Assembly (NCBI GenBank): GCA_013002885.1
Contig: JABDLS010000051.1
Location: 1 to 64,000 of the forward strand
DNA: 64,000 nt
Reading direction: 5' to 3'
Origin: Gemmatimonadota bacterium
Lineage (GTDB): Bacteria; Gemmatimonadota; Gemmatimonadetes; Longimicrobiales; Gaopeijiaceae
The notes under the pieces are model-generated. The model did not search any database. It was not told where the DNA came from and saw only the letters and a list, made by a program, of their open reading frames with translations. This document shows, in pieces, positions 53,757-62,504 of this stretch. The position numbers and the translations under genes are program-made. How positions within the stretch are numbered: the first letter of the stretch is position 1; the number at the start of each line of letters is the position of its first letter.

Positions 53757-55010
53757 CTACCCCGCGATCCCCGTTCGGGCGACTTCGTCGACGAGCTCCA
53801 GCACACGGTCGATCTCGTCCGGTCGATTGTAGACGTGGGTCGAAAGTCGCATCCAGCCGTAATCGTACTCGCCGATCACACGTGTCCGGACCGACGCTGC
53901 ACGGGAAAGGTGGCGCTGCAGATCGGGGGACTCCACCCCGTCGACGGAAAAAGACACCATGCCTCCCTTGAGGGCTTCTGCAGCCGGCGTCACCACATGA
54001 ACGCCTTCGATCGCCGCCAGGCCGTCCTCCAGTCGGCCGCGGAGGTACCGCACCCGCGCCTCCACCCGATCCGGGCCGAGTGCCAAGAGGTACTCGGACG
54101 CGGCAAAGAGCCCCGCCATTCTGGACTCGTCGATGGTGCCCATGTGGTTGAAGCGATGTGCGCTCAAAGCGTGATCGTCCCAACCCCCCGACGCGAGTGT
54201 AGGCCAGAGCTTCGACCGCCACTCGGGAGCGAGGTAGAGGAGGCCACACCCTTGGGGCGCCATCACCCACTTGTGGGGCGAGCTGGCATAGAAGTCTCCG
54301 CCGAGGCCTCCGACATCGACGGAGAGCATGCCCGGGGGGTGGGCCCCGTCGACGCAGAACACGATCCCTTGATCGCGGCAGCGCCGAGCGAGTTCGACGA
54401 CGGGCATCAGGGTTCCGGTGGTGAAGGTCATATGGGACACGCTCACCACCCGAGTGTCTGGCGACACGGCATCCCAGACCGCGTCGGCGAGTTCCTCTTC
54501 ACTTGCGGCAGGCACGGGGAGCGCCGCCACCGATAGGCGGACGCCCCGCCGGGCCTCGAGAACTCTCCATGGCTCGAGCCCGCCGATGTGCTCGTGGTCG
54601 GTGGTTACGACCTCCTCGCCCTCGAACAGCTCCAGGCCGTTGGCGACGAAGCTCATGGCTTCCGTGGTGTTCCTGGGAAAGACGAAGCCCTCAGCGTCGC
54701 CTCCCACGAGTCTGGCGACGGACGCCTTGAGGTCATCCCAGGCGATTCCAGGCGGGAACGTGGCCGCCACACGCCGGACATGCTCCGTAACCGCATCGAC
54801 GACGACCCGAGGAGACGGACCGAGTGTGCCGTTGTTCAGGTAGATCCGATCGTCGGGAATGAGGAACGTAGATCGGACCTGGTACCAGAACGCCTCGTCG
54901 TCAGGCGCCCCACCCGACGCGAGCTGGGTGCCGAAGGCCTCGACGGCCCTGGGCCACGCCAGCGTGGCACCGCCCAGGACCGAGAGGAAGTGCCGGCGGT
55001 CGAGATTCAC
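53757..55010 (-). CDS. Tat-exported class V aminotransferase-fold PLP enzyme
   Basis: A 417-aa PLP protein, similar to isopenicillin N epimerase-like and cysteine-desulfurase-like enzymes. The N-terminus LDRRHFLSVLGGATLAW is a twin-arginine signal, so it probably acts in the periplasm carrying PLP. Residues seen are NNGTLGPSP, PRNTTEAMSFVANGL, VDGAHPPGML and the PLP lysine in SSPHKWVMAPQG. The reaction is unknown. It is 10 bp after an exported RidA gene, and RidA proteins remove reactive imines made by PLP enzymes. Confidence 0.88.
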   Translation of the reverse strand: MNLDRRHFLSVLGGATLAWPRAVEAFGTQLASGGAPDDEAFWYQVRSTFLIPDDRIYLNNGTLGPSPRVVVDAVTEHVRRVAATFPPGIAWDDLKASVARLVGGDAEGFVFPRNTTEAMSFVANGLELFEGEEVVTTDHEHIGGLEPWRVLEARRGVRLSVAALPVPAASEEELADAVWDAVSPDTRVVSVSHMTFTTGTLMPVVELARRCRDQGIVFCVDGAHPPGMLSVDVGGLGGDFYASSPHKWVMAPQGCGLLYLAPEWRSKLWPTLASGGWDDHALSAHRFNHMGTIDESRMAGLFAASEYLLALGPDRVEARVRYLRGRLEDGLAAIEGVHVVTPAAEALKGGMVSFSVDGVESPDLQRHLSRAASVRTRVIGEYDYGWMRLSTHVYNRPDEIDRVLELVDEVARTGIAG

Positions 55011-55020
55011 TCGACCCTCG

Positions 55021-55467
55021 TCAGTCGTCGGTCTTCACCGCGATGAAGGAGATCTCGATGGACGCCCCTGCCACCAGGCCGGCTACGGCCACCGTCACCC
55101 TGGACGGTGCATCGCCCCCCTCGAAGTACTGAGCGTAGGCCTCGTTCATCTCGGAATAGCCGGCGACGTCGGTGAGGTAGACCGTGGCGCGAACGATGTC
55201 ATGGTAGTCCATGCCCAACTCGGTCAGCAGTTCCCCGAAGGCCCGCATGATGTTGTGGGTCTCGGCAGCAACTCGGCCCTCCGTCATGGCGCGGGTCTCT
55301 GCGGTGGCGCCGAGCTTGCCTGACAACCAGTAGGTGTTGTCGACCTGAATGGCCGCGCTGAATGGCGTCCGCGAGGATGGCTGGTGCGCGATGCGAGGCC
55401 CGTCCTGGGCCGCGACAGGCTGGACGATGAACGCGGCGGCGGCGAGCGCGAGGACGATACGCTTCAC
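55021..55467 (-). CDS. exported RidA/YjgF-family protein
   Basis: A 148-aa precursor with a signal peptide (RIVLALAAAAFIVQPVAAQ) followed by a complete RidA-type fold: VAAETHNIMRAFGELLTELGMDYHDIVRATVYLTD and GGDAPSRVTVAVAGL. The arginine in SRVTV corresponds to the residue needed for enamine/imine hydrolysis. Most RidA proteins are cytosolic. The start is a GTG at 55467 with AGGAGAG a few nt upstream. It heads a five-gene operon. Confidence 0.88.
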   Translation of the reverse strand: MKRIVLALAAAAFIVQPVAAQDGPRIAHQPSSRTPFSAAIQVDNTYWLSGKLGATAETRAMTEGRVAAETHNIMRAFGELLTELGMDYHDIVRATVYLTDVAGYSEMNEAYAQYFEGGDAPSRVTVAVAGLVAGASIEISFIAVKTDD

Positions 55468-55480
55468 GATGTCTCTCCTG

Positions 55481-55511
55481 ATGATCCGTTGAAGTCAGTG
55501 TGCCGGATCAT
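55481..55511. promoter_or_regulatory. inverted repeat, possible operator
   Basis: ATGATCCG and CGGATCAT form perfect 8-bp arms 15 bp apart in the 94-bp gap between the divergent ridA-like and alpha/beta hydrolase genes. A dimeric regulator site is plausible. Confidence 0.45.
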
Positions 55512-55561
55512 GTCCGCCCTCCGTGCCTCGGGCAAGGACGGAAAAGAGGTAGCTTCCTCAC

Positions 55562-56659
55562 ATGTCCGCAATCAGCAGCCGAGTCGTCCGATACGCACGG
55601 GCCTGGGCCATGGGGCCTGACGACGTGGTAGAGGACGAGATCATCATCGATCGTGATGGAACGTCCATCCCGGCGACGATCGCGCGCCCCCGAGGTATGT
55701 CGGGCCCTCTGCCGGCGTGGGTGGTGCTTCACGGCATCACGCGCCCGGGGCGTGCCCACGCTCAACTGGTTCGTTTTACCCGGTCGGTGGCGTCGGCGGG
55801 ACTGGTCACCATCGTACCGGAGGTGCCTGAGTGGCGGGAGCTTTCGCTGGCGCCCTCGCTGACCGTTCCTACGGTGGCCGCTGCCATCGAGGGTATTCGG
55901 GACGCGGGATTCGTTCGAGGCGAGCAGCTCGGCCTCGTCGGGTTCTCTTTCGGAGCGCCTCACGCCATCGCCGCCTCCTCGGACCGCCGGATCCGAAACG
56001 AGATTGCCGGAGTGTGTGGCTTCGGAGGGTACTGCGACATCGGTGAGACCATCCGATTCATGATGACCGGCCACCACGAGTGGGAGGGCCACCATCACCA
56101 CCTGCGACCGGACCCCTACGGCCGGTGGATCGTCGCAGCCAACTACCTGACCGCGGTACCCGAGTATGCCGAGGCCACCGACGTCGCGGACGCGCTGCGG
56201 ACGCTGGCGAAACACGCCGGGGACGTAGGGGCGCCGTCCTGGGATTCCGTGTACCACCCGAAGATCCGAACCCTACGGGCGTCGGTGGCTGACGAGCGCC
56301 AATGGCTCTTCGACGCCTTCGCCGTCGCGCCGGAGGGGTCGAGCTCCAAGCACTCGACACCCGAGGGGTTGGCCGAAGGGCTCGTGGCCGGCGCACTGCT
56401 CAGGGACCCGTCCATCGATCCCATGACAGCCTTCGCCGAGGTGAGAGGAGAAGTCCACCTCATCCACGGTAGGCGAGATCACCTGATCCCCTTCACCGAG
56501 GCCCACCGACTCGAGGCGGCCCTTTCCCGTGCCCGCCGACGTCTCACCGTCACCCGGCTGTTCGGGCATTCGGCCCAGGAGGGCTTGCCACTCTGGTCTT
56601 CGCTTGCCGAGGTCCCGCGTTTCGCTCGTGCCCTCAGCGAAGTCCTGACGACAGTGTGA
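55562..56659 (+). CDS. alpha/beta hydrolase (dienelactone-hydrolase-like)
   Basis: A 365-aa cytosolic serine hydrolase. The likely nucleophile elbow is GLVGFSFGAPHA, the acid may be in HGRRDHLIP and the histidine in FGHSAQEG. An oxyanion segment is WVVLHGITRPGRAH. A GHHEWEGHHHHL stretch is histidine-rich and could bind metal. The substrate is unknown. It is divergent from the ridA-like gene. Confidence 0.85.
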   Translation: MSAISSRVVRYARAWAMGPDDVVEDEIIIDRDGTSIPATIARPRGMSGPLPAWVVLHGITRPGRAHAQLVRFTRSVASAGLVTIVPEVPEWRELSLAPSLTVPTVAAAIEGIRDAGFVRGEQLGLVGFSFGAPHAIAASSDRRIRNEIAGVCGFGGYCDIGETIRFMMTGHHEWEGHHHHLRPDPYGRWIVAANYLTAVPEYAEATDVADALRTLAKHAGDVGAPSWDSVYHPKIRTLRASVADERQWLFDAFAVAPEGSSSKHSTPEGLAEGLVAGALLRDPSIDPMTAFAEVRGEVHLIHGRRDHLIPFTEAHRLEAALSRARRRLTVTRLFGHSAQEGLPLWSSLAEVPRFARALSEVLTTV

Positions 56660-56701
56660 CCGTCGAGCCATTGTGAGCCCTGCCGACGCGCGGTGGAATC
56701 C

Positions 56702-57940
56702 TCACCGCAAACCCAGCAGGTCCTTCACAGACGCCTTCACGTCGGCATCCTTGTCGTCCATCGCCTGGTTGAGAAGCCGTCGTGCGTGGGGTGTGCCGAT
56801 CTCGTTCAGGGCCCGGTAGGCAGCGATCCGTACATCGACTCGTGGCTTGTAAAAGAGCTTCGGCACGGCGTGCTTCTCGATGGACGTCACCGCGCCTGGA
56901 TCCCCCAGCTGCCCGAGAGCCCGGATGAGGGAAATGGCTTCGTCGGGATCGTTCGTCTCGTCCAGGAGCTTGATCAGCGATCGCAGGGAGCGTTCCACGT
57001 GCAGTTCCCCGGCCGCCACGGCCGCAGCGATCCTCACCTCCGGGTCGGGATCCTCGAGGAGTCGAAGGCTGACGATCAACTCGCCCGACTCCTCATCGCC
57101 CAGCTTGACCAGCGAGCGAAGCGCCTCACGTCGGACCTTGGCGTCAGGATTCGCAAGCGCGCCGGCGACGAGTTCGACCGCGTTGTCACCGCCCGTCTCC
57201 CCGAGAATCGCTACGGCGTTGCGGACGAGGAAGCGATTGTCGTCCACGACCATCTCTTCGATGATCTTCCGACCCGGCCTGCCCATGGCGACGAGGGCGT
57301 CACAGTGGACCCGCCTCGCCGACCGGTCTGTCGACTCGGCCAGGTCATCCCGGATCGCCATCGCCATGGGGTCACCGAGATTCCTGCAAGCGAGAAAATT
57401 GTCCTGTCGGCGCACCTCGTCTCGCTCGGCGGCCATCTGTCTTGCCAGACGACCGTAGACCACTGGCGTCGCGACGCCCCGTGCCACCTCCACCACCATG
57501 GGGTCCGGTGGATCTCCCGCACCCGCGGCGACACGTGCTACAGCCCGAGCCACACCGTCCAGCTCCCGCTTCTCGAGCATCTCGTTGGCGAGCCGCTCGA
57601 TCTCGGCGGCCTGGTCTGAGTCACCGGCGAGGTAGGCCTCGACGGCTTCGTCCAGGGTTTGGACAGGGGAGAGGTCATCGAAGGAGTAGAGTTCTTCGTA
57701 CGAAGCGTCGCCGGACTCAGAGGCTTCGAGCGGCGGCTCTCCCGCCGCCGCGTCCACCTCTCCCCCGAGGGCTACTTCACCGTGGGGGGGATCCTCGGTC
57801 GCGGCCGCGACCGGCTCGGCGTCTGCAGCCGGGGCCGTCCCGCGCGAAACCGGGACCGTCCCGGCCGAAGGGGAGGAGAAGAGCGCGTCGACGGAGCGCG
57901 CGATTCCGGAAAGCTCCTTCGTACCCTCGGAGTCGGACAT
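56702..57940 (-). CDS. HEAT-repeat protein
   Basis: A 412-aa cytosolic protein. The first 100 residues are low-complexity, rich in Ala, Pro and Glu. From about residue 170 onward come HEAT/PBS-lyase-type helical repeats (ALRSLVKLGDEESGELIVSL, SLRSLIKLLDETNDPDEAISLIRALGQLGDPGA). These usually make protein-binding scaffolds. Its partner is unknown. No signal peptide is present. It ends 42 bp from the convergent hydrolase gene. Confidence 0.85.
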   Translation of the reverse strand: MSDSEGTKELSGIARSVDALFSSPSAGTVPVSRGTAPAADAEPVAAATEDPPHGEVALGGEVDAAAGEPPLEASESGDASYEELYSFDDLSPVQTLDEAVEAYLAGDSDQAAEIERLANEMLEKRELDGVARAVARVAAGAGDPPDPMVVEVARGVATPVVYGRLARQMAAERDEVRRQDNFLACRNLGDPMAMAIRDDLAESTDRSARRVHCDALVAMGRPGRKIIEEMVVDDNRFLVRNAVAILGETGGDNAVELVAGALANPDAKVRREALRSLVKLGDEESGELIVSLRLLEDPDPEVRIAAAVAAGELHVERSLRSLIKLLDETNDPDEAISLIRALGQLGDPGAVTSIEKHAVPKLFYKPRVDVRIAAYRALNEIGTPHARRLLNQAMDDKDADVKASVKDLLGLR

Positions 57941-58098
57941 GGGCCTGCCGGGGAGGTGGAGGAAGAACCGTTCAGTCTCGCCCCAATGTAGGAACTGCGG
58001 GCCTTCGCCGGGAGGCGCGAGTATTCTTGCTTGGCCCCGAGCGCTCCGACATCTTCACCCTCGTCCCCCAGGGAGCCCCGAGCCATCGGAAATGTTCG

Positions 58099-58125
58099 GG
58101 CGGCGAGCGACGAAGTCGCGCCGCC
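58099..58125 (+). other. leader hairpin before SpoIIAA-like gene
   Basis: GGCGGCG and CGCCGCC pair, with an inner CGAC/GTCG stem and an AG bulge, about 25 bp before the ATG at 58151. It might affect translation or mark processing; no T-tract follows. Confidence 0.35.
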
Positions 58126-58150
58126 TTGCACGAAACTGAGGAGAAACGAG

Positions 58151-58519
58151 ATGCCGGTCTTCACCCGTTATCGCGACGGCGTGCTGGTCCTCACGGTTGA
58201 TGGTGACTTCACCGCAAACGAGCTGCACCGCGTGGCCCATGGGGCGTTCCAGGATGACGCGACGCCACAGGTCGTGCCCGTTCTCCTCGATATGAGCGGG
58301 GCAGCCGGGCTCTCGGCCAAGTCATCAGAGGAGTTGAAGGCGATGGGGTCGACCTTCGGGGCCCACCGTGAACGAATCGCCGGGCTGGCGGTGGTCGCGT
58401 CGAGCGCGGTCCACGACCTCTTCGCCGAGGAAGGCCACTTTGGCGGTGAGGCCGGCATGGACCTTATGGCCTGCACCGCCCACGCCGACGCTCGAGAATG
58501 GCTGTCGACCCAAGCGTAA
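58151..58519 (+). CDS. SpoIIAA-like (STAS-related) protein
   Basis: A 122-aa protein starting MPVFTRYRDGVLVLTVDGDF with GAGGAG upstream; the track ORF from 58031 is an upstream extension. The beta-alpha layout, VVPVLLDMSGAAGLS and AHADAREWLS at the C-terminus fit the SpoIIAA-like/STAS group that often binds partner proteins or nucleotides. Function is unknown. It is followed by the amidohydrolase gene 26 bp later on the same strand. Confidence 0.8.
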   Translation: MPVFTRYRDGVLVLTVDGDFTANELHRVAHGAFQDDATPQVVPVLLDMSGAAGLSAKSSEELKAMGSTFGAHRERIAGLAVVASSAVHDLFAEEGHFGGEAGMDLMACTAHADAREWLSTQA

Positions 58520-58545
58520 CTGACGACGAGGAAGGGAGGAGAGTG

Positions 58546-59988
58546 ATGACGAGTAGCGGAGGATCCTTCAGCGGCCAGACGGGCCGACGGCATGCCCGGC
58601 CCTCGGCAAGAGCGGCAATCGCGATGGTGGCTCTCACCTCGACGGTGGCATGCGAGGCGCCACCTCAGGCGGCGCCGGGCACCATCGCGTTCGTGGGTGT
58701 CCACGTCCTGCCCATGAGCACCCCGGGCGTTCAGCCCGGTCAGACCGTCGTCACCGTCGACGGCGTCATCACCGAGGTCGGTCCGGTCGATGAGGTCGTC
58801 GTCGGTGACGGTGCGACGATCATCGACGGTGAGGGACGCTATCTCATGCCGGGGCTGGCCGAGATGCACGCCCACGTTCCTCCGGGAGATGATCCGCCAC
58901 GTGAGGCGGTCGAGGACATCTTGTTCCTCTACATCGCCAACGGCGTCACGTCGATCAGGGGCATGCTCGGCTCGGCCTATCAGATTCCCCTGGCAGACGA
59001 GATCGAGCGCGGTGAAGTCCTCGGCCCGAACTTCTACGTGGGCGCACCCTCGATCAACGGGACTTCTGCCCCGACTCCCGAGGACGCCGAGCGACTCATC
59101 CGGGAACACGCCGCCGCGGGGTACGACCTCCAGAAGATCCACCCCGGCGTCTCACGGGAGTCGTGGGATCGGATGGTCGCCACGGCCGAAGAGGTCGGGC
59201 TGACATTCGGTGGGCACGTCCCCACGGACGTGGGGCTCCTACACGCCATCGAGACCGGGATGTCGACCGTCGATCACCTCGACGGATACGTTCAGGCGGT
59301 GGCTTCGGACGATGTGGTCGCCCAGGTCAACACGGGCCAGCCGATCAGTCTCGAGCGGCTGGTCGAAGGCGTGGACGAGGAGAGGATCGCAGAGATCGTG
59401 AACCTCACCATCGAGCACGACGTCTACGTGGTGCCGACAATGTACCTCTGGGAGAACCTGTACGGAGCCGAGGACCCCGAACCGTTCCTAAGCCAGCCGG
59501 AGATGGTCTACGTCTCGGCACAGCAAAGAGAAGCGTGGAGAAGACAGGCGGCCGGCAGCCCCCGGGGTTCGGCCGCTGGGGTCGCAGCCTTCCTCGAGGT
59601 GCGGGACCGCATTCTCGAGGCCCTCTCGGACGCCGGTGCCCCGATCATGATGGGCACCGACTCACCCCAGATGTTCAATGTCCCGGGCTTCGCCCTCCAT
59701 CGGGAGATCGACGAGATGGCCGACGCCGGCATGTCCAACCAGCAGATCCTGGAGAGCGGTACCGTCGCCGTTGGCCGCTACGTCCGCGAACACCTCCGCC
59801 TGGACGAAGACTTCGGGACCGTGGAGCCGGGCCAGCGAGCGGACCTCGTCCTTCTTGGATCGAATCCCCTCGATGACCTGGACAACCTCACCGATCGGGC
59901 GGGCGTCATGGTGCGCGGCCGGTGGGTGCCGGGGGAGGAGATCGATGCAGGGCTGGAGGCGTTGGCGGCGAAGCACGCCGGAGGTTAG
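58546..59988 (+). CDS. amidohydrolase-family lipoprotein (imidazolonepropionase-like)
   Basis: A 480-aa precursor with signal AAIAMVALTSTVAC, probably lipidated. The amidohydrolase metal site is visible: HAH in LAEMHAHVPPGDD, the bridging residue near LQKIHPG, HVPTDVGLLHAIETG, VDHLDGY and the aspartate in MMGTDSPQ. These resemble prolidase- or imidazolonepropionase-related secreted hydrolases. The ATG at 58546 is used with GGGAGGAG upstream; the track start at 58498 lies in the preceding gene. It is convergent with ndh 4 bp away. Confidence 0.88.
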   Translation: MTSSGGSFSGQTGRRHARPSARAAIAMVALTSTVACEAPPQAAPGTIAFVGVHVLPMSTPGVQPGQTVVTVDGVITEVGPVDEVVVGDGATIIDGEGRYLMPGLAEMHAHVPPGDDPPREAVEDILFLYIANGVTSIRGMLGSAYQIPLADEIERGEVLGPNFYVGAPSINGTSAPTPEDAERLIREHAAAGYDLQKIHPGVSRESWDRMVATAEEVGLTFGGHVPTDVGLLHAIETGMSTVDHLDGYVQAVASDDVVAQVNTGQPISLERLVEGVDEERIAEIVNLTIEHDVYVVPTMYLWENLYGAEDPEPFLSQPEMVYVSAQQREAWRRQAAGSPRGSAAGVAAFLEVRDRILEALSDAGAPIMMGTDSPQMFNVPGFALHREIDEMADAGMSNQQILESGTVAVGRYVREHLRLDEDFGTVEPGQRADLVLLGSNPLDDLDNLTDRAGVMVRGRWVPGEEIDAGLEALAAKHAGG

Positions 59989-59992
59989 AAGG

Positions 59993-61306
59993 CTAGTCGG
60001 CGGATCGCGCCGCTTCGTCGAGGTCTACGGGGTCGGCCACCCGAGGTGCGAACCCGCCGGTGATCAGCCGGGCTCCTCTCGACTGGACCAGCCACTGCCA
60101 GGCCCAGTGGACCATGACCAGGAGCTTGTTGCGGAACCCTACGAGGAACGCCACGTGGACGACGCTCCAGAGGAGCCAGGCGAGGACGCCGCCGAAGGTC
60201 CGGCCACCTACGTCCGCGACCGCCCTCGCCCGACCGATGGTGGCCATCTCGCCCTTGTTGCGGTAGCGGAACGCGGGACGCCGCGGCGGGGGCGATGCGT
60301 TCGACAGCTCCCGGGCAATGATCTCGCCGACGAACGCACCCATCTGAATGGCTCCCTGGGCCACACCAGGCACGGGCTCACCCGTGGCCGCGTCGACCTG
60401 GGCTGCGATATCGCCGACGGCGAAGGCACGAGAGTAGCCGGGAAGAGAGCAGTCCCCCTCCACCTCGATCCGCCCCTGCTTGTCGATGTCCACCCCGAGC
60501 GTACGGGTGAGATCAGAAGCCTCCACGCCGGCGGCCCAGATGATATTGGCTGCGGCGACGCTATCGTCGCCCACCCAGACGCATCCGTCGTCGACTTCGG
60601 TGACCATGGTGTCCAGGCGAACCTGGACGCCGAGGCCCTCCAGCTGTTCCAAGGCTCGTCTGGAGGCCTCTTCAGACATCGTCGGCAGGAGGCGGGGCCC
60701 ACCCTCGAGCAGATACACACGGGCGGTCTTCGTATCGACCCGGCGGAAATCCTCGGGTATGGACATGGCGGCGATCTCACGAAGCGCCCCTGCCATCTCC
60801 ACGCCCGTCGGTCCGCCTCCGATGACGACGAAGGTGAGCTTTGCCCGCCGCGCCTCCTCATCCTCCTCTAGTTCGGCCTCCTCGAAAGCCATGAGCACCC
60901 GGCGGCGGATCTCGATAGCGTCATCGATCGTCTTGAGGCCCGGCGCCAACCGGGCCCATTCGTCGTTGCCGAAGTAGGCGGTGCGGGCTCCGGCAGCGAG
61001 GACGAGCCAGTCGTAGGCGACTTCCTCGGCGCCGACGTGGATGGCCTGGCCGGCGAGGTCGACCGATGTCACCTCCCGGAGGAGCACCTGGACGTTCTTC
61101 TGCTTTCGGACGATGGCGCGGACGGGCTCGGCGATGTCGGCCGGCGACAGCGCGGCGGTGGCGACCTGGTAGAGAAGGGGCTGGAAGAGGTGGTGGTTGC
61201 GCGCGTCCAGAAGGAGGACCTCGCAATCGGTCTGTGCCAGCTTCCGGACGGCCTCGAGACCACCGAATCCCGCGCCCACGACCACCACTCGTGGGCGACG
61301 ACTCAT
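59993..61306 (-). CDS. ndh: type II NADH dehydrogenase (NDH-2)
   Basis: A 437-aa FAD enzyme that passes electrons from NADH to quinone without pumping protons. The FAD motif is VVVVGAGFGGLEAVRKL and the NADH motif is FVVIGGGPTGVEMAG. The segment NHHLFQPLLYQVATAAL is typical of NDH-2. AVGDIAAQVD marks the second FAD contact. A C-terminal hydrophobic stretch (VLAWLLWSVVHVAFLVGFRNKLLVM) probably anchors it to the membrane. It overlaps the next upstream gene by 4 bp. Confidence 0.95.
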   Translation of the reverse strand: MSRRPRVVVVGAGFGGLEAVRKLAQTDCEVLLLDARNHHLFQPLLYQVATAALSPADIAEPVRAIVRKQKNVQVLLREVTSVDLAGQAIHVGAEEVAYDWLVLAAGARTAYFGNDEWARLAPGLKTIDDAIEIRRRVLMAFEEAELEEDEEARRAKLTFVVIGGGPTGVEMAGALREIAAMSIPEDFRRVDTKTARVYLLEGGPRLLPTMSEEASRRALEQLEGLGVQVRLDTMVTEVDDGCVWVGDDSVAAANIIWAAGVEASDLTRTLGVDIDKQGRIEVEGDCSLPGYSRAFAVGDIAAQVDAATGEPVPGVAQGAIQMGAFVGEIIARELSNASPPPRRPAFRYRNKGEMATIGRARAVADVGGRTFGGVLAWLLWSVVHVAFLVGFRNKLLVMVHWAWQWLVQSRGARLITGGFAPRVADPVDLDEAARSAD

Positions 61307-61914
61307 GCGCCGGGGCCCGGGAAGGGGATGGGGAGTGGAGGGAGGTCGAAGGCTCCCGGAAAGTCCGCCTCGACTTCCTTCTGTTTGCCGCTCCAGGCCT
61401 CTATGTCCACCCGGTACACCGTGGTTCGGGCGAGTTCGTCGTCTGTCGAGGGGCGGTAGTCCCGCCCCGGCTCGAGATGAGGTGCATACTTGTCGAGAAG
61501 CATCTGGAGGGCGTCTTTGGCTTCGGCCTCATCTCCTACGATGCGCCCGGTACCGAAGGCCGTCACGCCGGCATACTCCACGCTGAACTCGAGGGCCTCC
61601 GGAGCGGGCAGCAGGCGCCCCATGCCGGCGACGCTGAAGGCCACTTTCTCGGGTGCGACGAGGTTGTCGCGAGTCCTGCCGGTACGGTGTGTGTGGAGGT
61701 AGATGCAGTGCCGGTCCCGATCGTACACGTAGAGGTTCGAGTTCAGGAAGGGCTGACCCTCGTCGTTCACCGTGGCCAGAAAGCCGTAGGGAGCCACCTC
61801 GAAGAATTCCCTGACCCACGCCTCGTCCTTCCCGCGATCACGTCGGCGAAGCTGGCTTCGTGGGTCGTCGATGCCCGCATTGTCAGCTCCGACCTTGGGG
61901 CCGTTCTCCGTCAT
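61303..61914 (-). CDS. pyridoxamine 5'-phosphate oxidase-fold flavin/heme-binding protein
   Basis: A 203-aa protein with the split-barrel PNPOx-like fold. Seen are EVAPYGFLATVNDEGQPFLNSNLYVYD, HCIYLHTHRTGRTRDNL and VEYAGVTAFGTGRIVGD. This subgroup includes nitroimidazole-resistance NimA-like proteins. Its cofactor and reaction are uncertain. It is coupled to ndh by a 4-bp overlap, hinting at a redox link. Confidence 0.85.
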   Translation of the reverse strand: MTENGPKVGADNAGIDDPRSQLRRRDRGKDEAWVREFFEVAPYGFLATVNDEGQPFLNSNLYVYDRDRHCIYLHTHRTGRTRDNLVAPEKVAFSVAGMGRLLPAPEALEFSVEYAGVTAFGTGRIVGDEAEAKDALQMLLDKYAPHLEPGRDYRPSTDDELARTTVYRVDIEAWSGKQKEVEADFPGAFDLPPLPIPFPGPGA

Positions 61915-61988
61915 CTTGGCTCCTCGGTCATGCCGCCACCTCTCCGTCGACTCCCCTCACCCTCGTCATCTTCCCTCCTCGAAAAAGC

Positions 61989-62504
61989 CTACAGGTACAA
62001 CCGCTCGATGAGCTGACGGTGCCAGAGCTCATGGCCGGCGATGATCCACGGAAAGCTGCGCACCGTGAAGTCGTATCCGCTCGCCCGTCCCCGGCGGGTC
62101 GCTGCCCTGTCCTCCATCGAGGCGAAAAGGTGGACAACGGATCGGCGAACCGCGATCCACTCCTTGGTCAGATCGGACATCGGACGGTCGTGGGCGTTGG
62201 AACGAGCGGCCCATTCGTCTTGATCCATCGACGGCAGATCGGCCCCATCGGACCGCGCCATGACCAGCCCCCGAAATGCGAACATCCGTTCGGTGTCGAT
62301 GAGGTGACCGACCACCTCTCGCAGGCTCCACTTCCCCTCTTCATACCTGTACACCTCCCGGTCGGCAGGGACCTCGAGCAGATCGAGTGTCCCCGGGAGC
62401 TGATCACGGAGGGTCTCGAGAATCGAGCCTTCGGGTACCTGAGCGATGTAGCGTGCATAGTACTCCGCATGCTCCTTCGGATCTGGCCTGTTCCAGGCGC
62501 TCAT
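61989..62504 (-). CDS. DinB-family putative metal-dependent enzyme
   Basis: A 171-aa four-helix-bundle protein of the DinB/YfiT group. Histidines for a metal site appear in LREVVGHLIDTERMF and IIAGHELWHRQLIERL. The start is the ATG at 62504 (MSAWNRPDPKEHAEYY); the track start at 62642 is an extension through the M19 dipeptidase gene. Members include thiol transferases; the substrate here is unknown. It overlaps the M19 dipeptidase gene by 4 bp. Confidence 0.88.
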   Translation of the reverse strand: MSAWNRPDPKEHAEYYARYIAQVPEGSILETLRDQLPGTLDLLEVPADREVYRYEEGKWSLREVVGHLIDTERMFAFRGLVMARSDGADLPSMDQDEWAARSNAHDRPMSDLTKEWIAVRRSVVHLFASMEDRAATRRGRASGYDFTVRSFPWIIAGHELWHRQLIERLYL

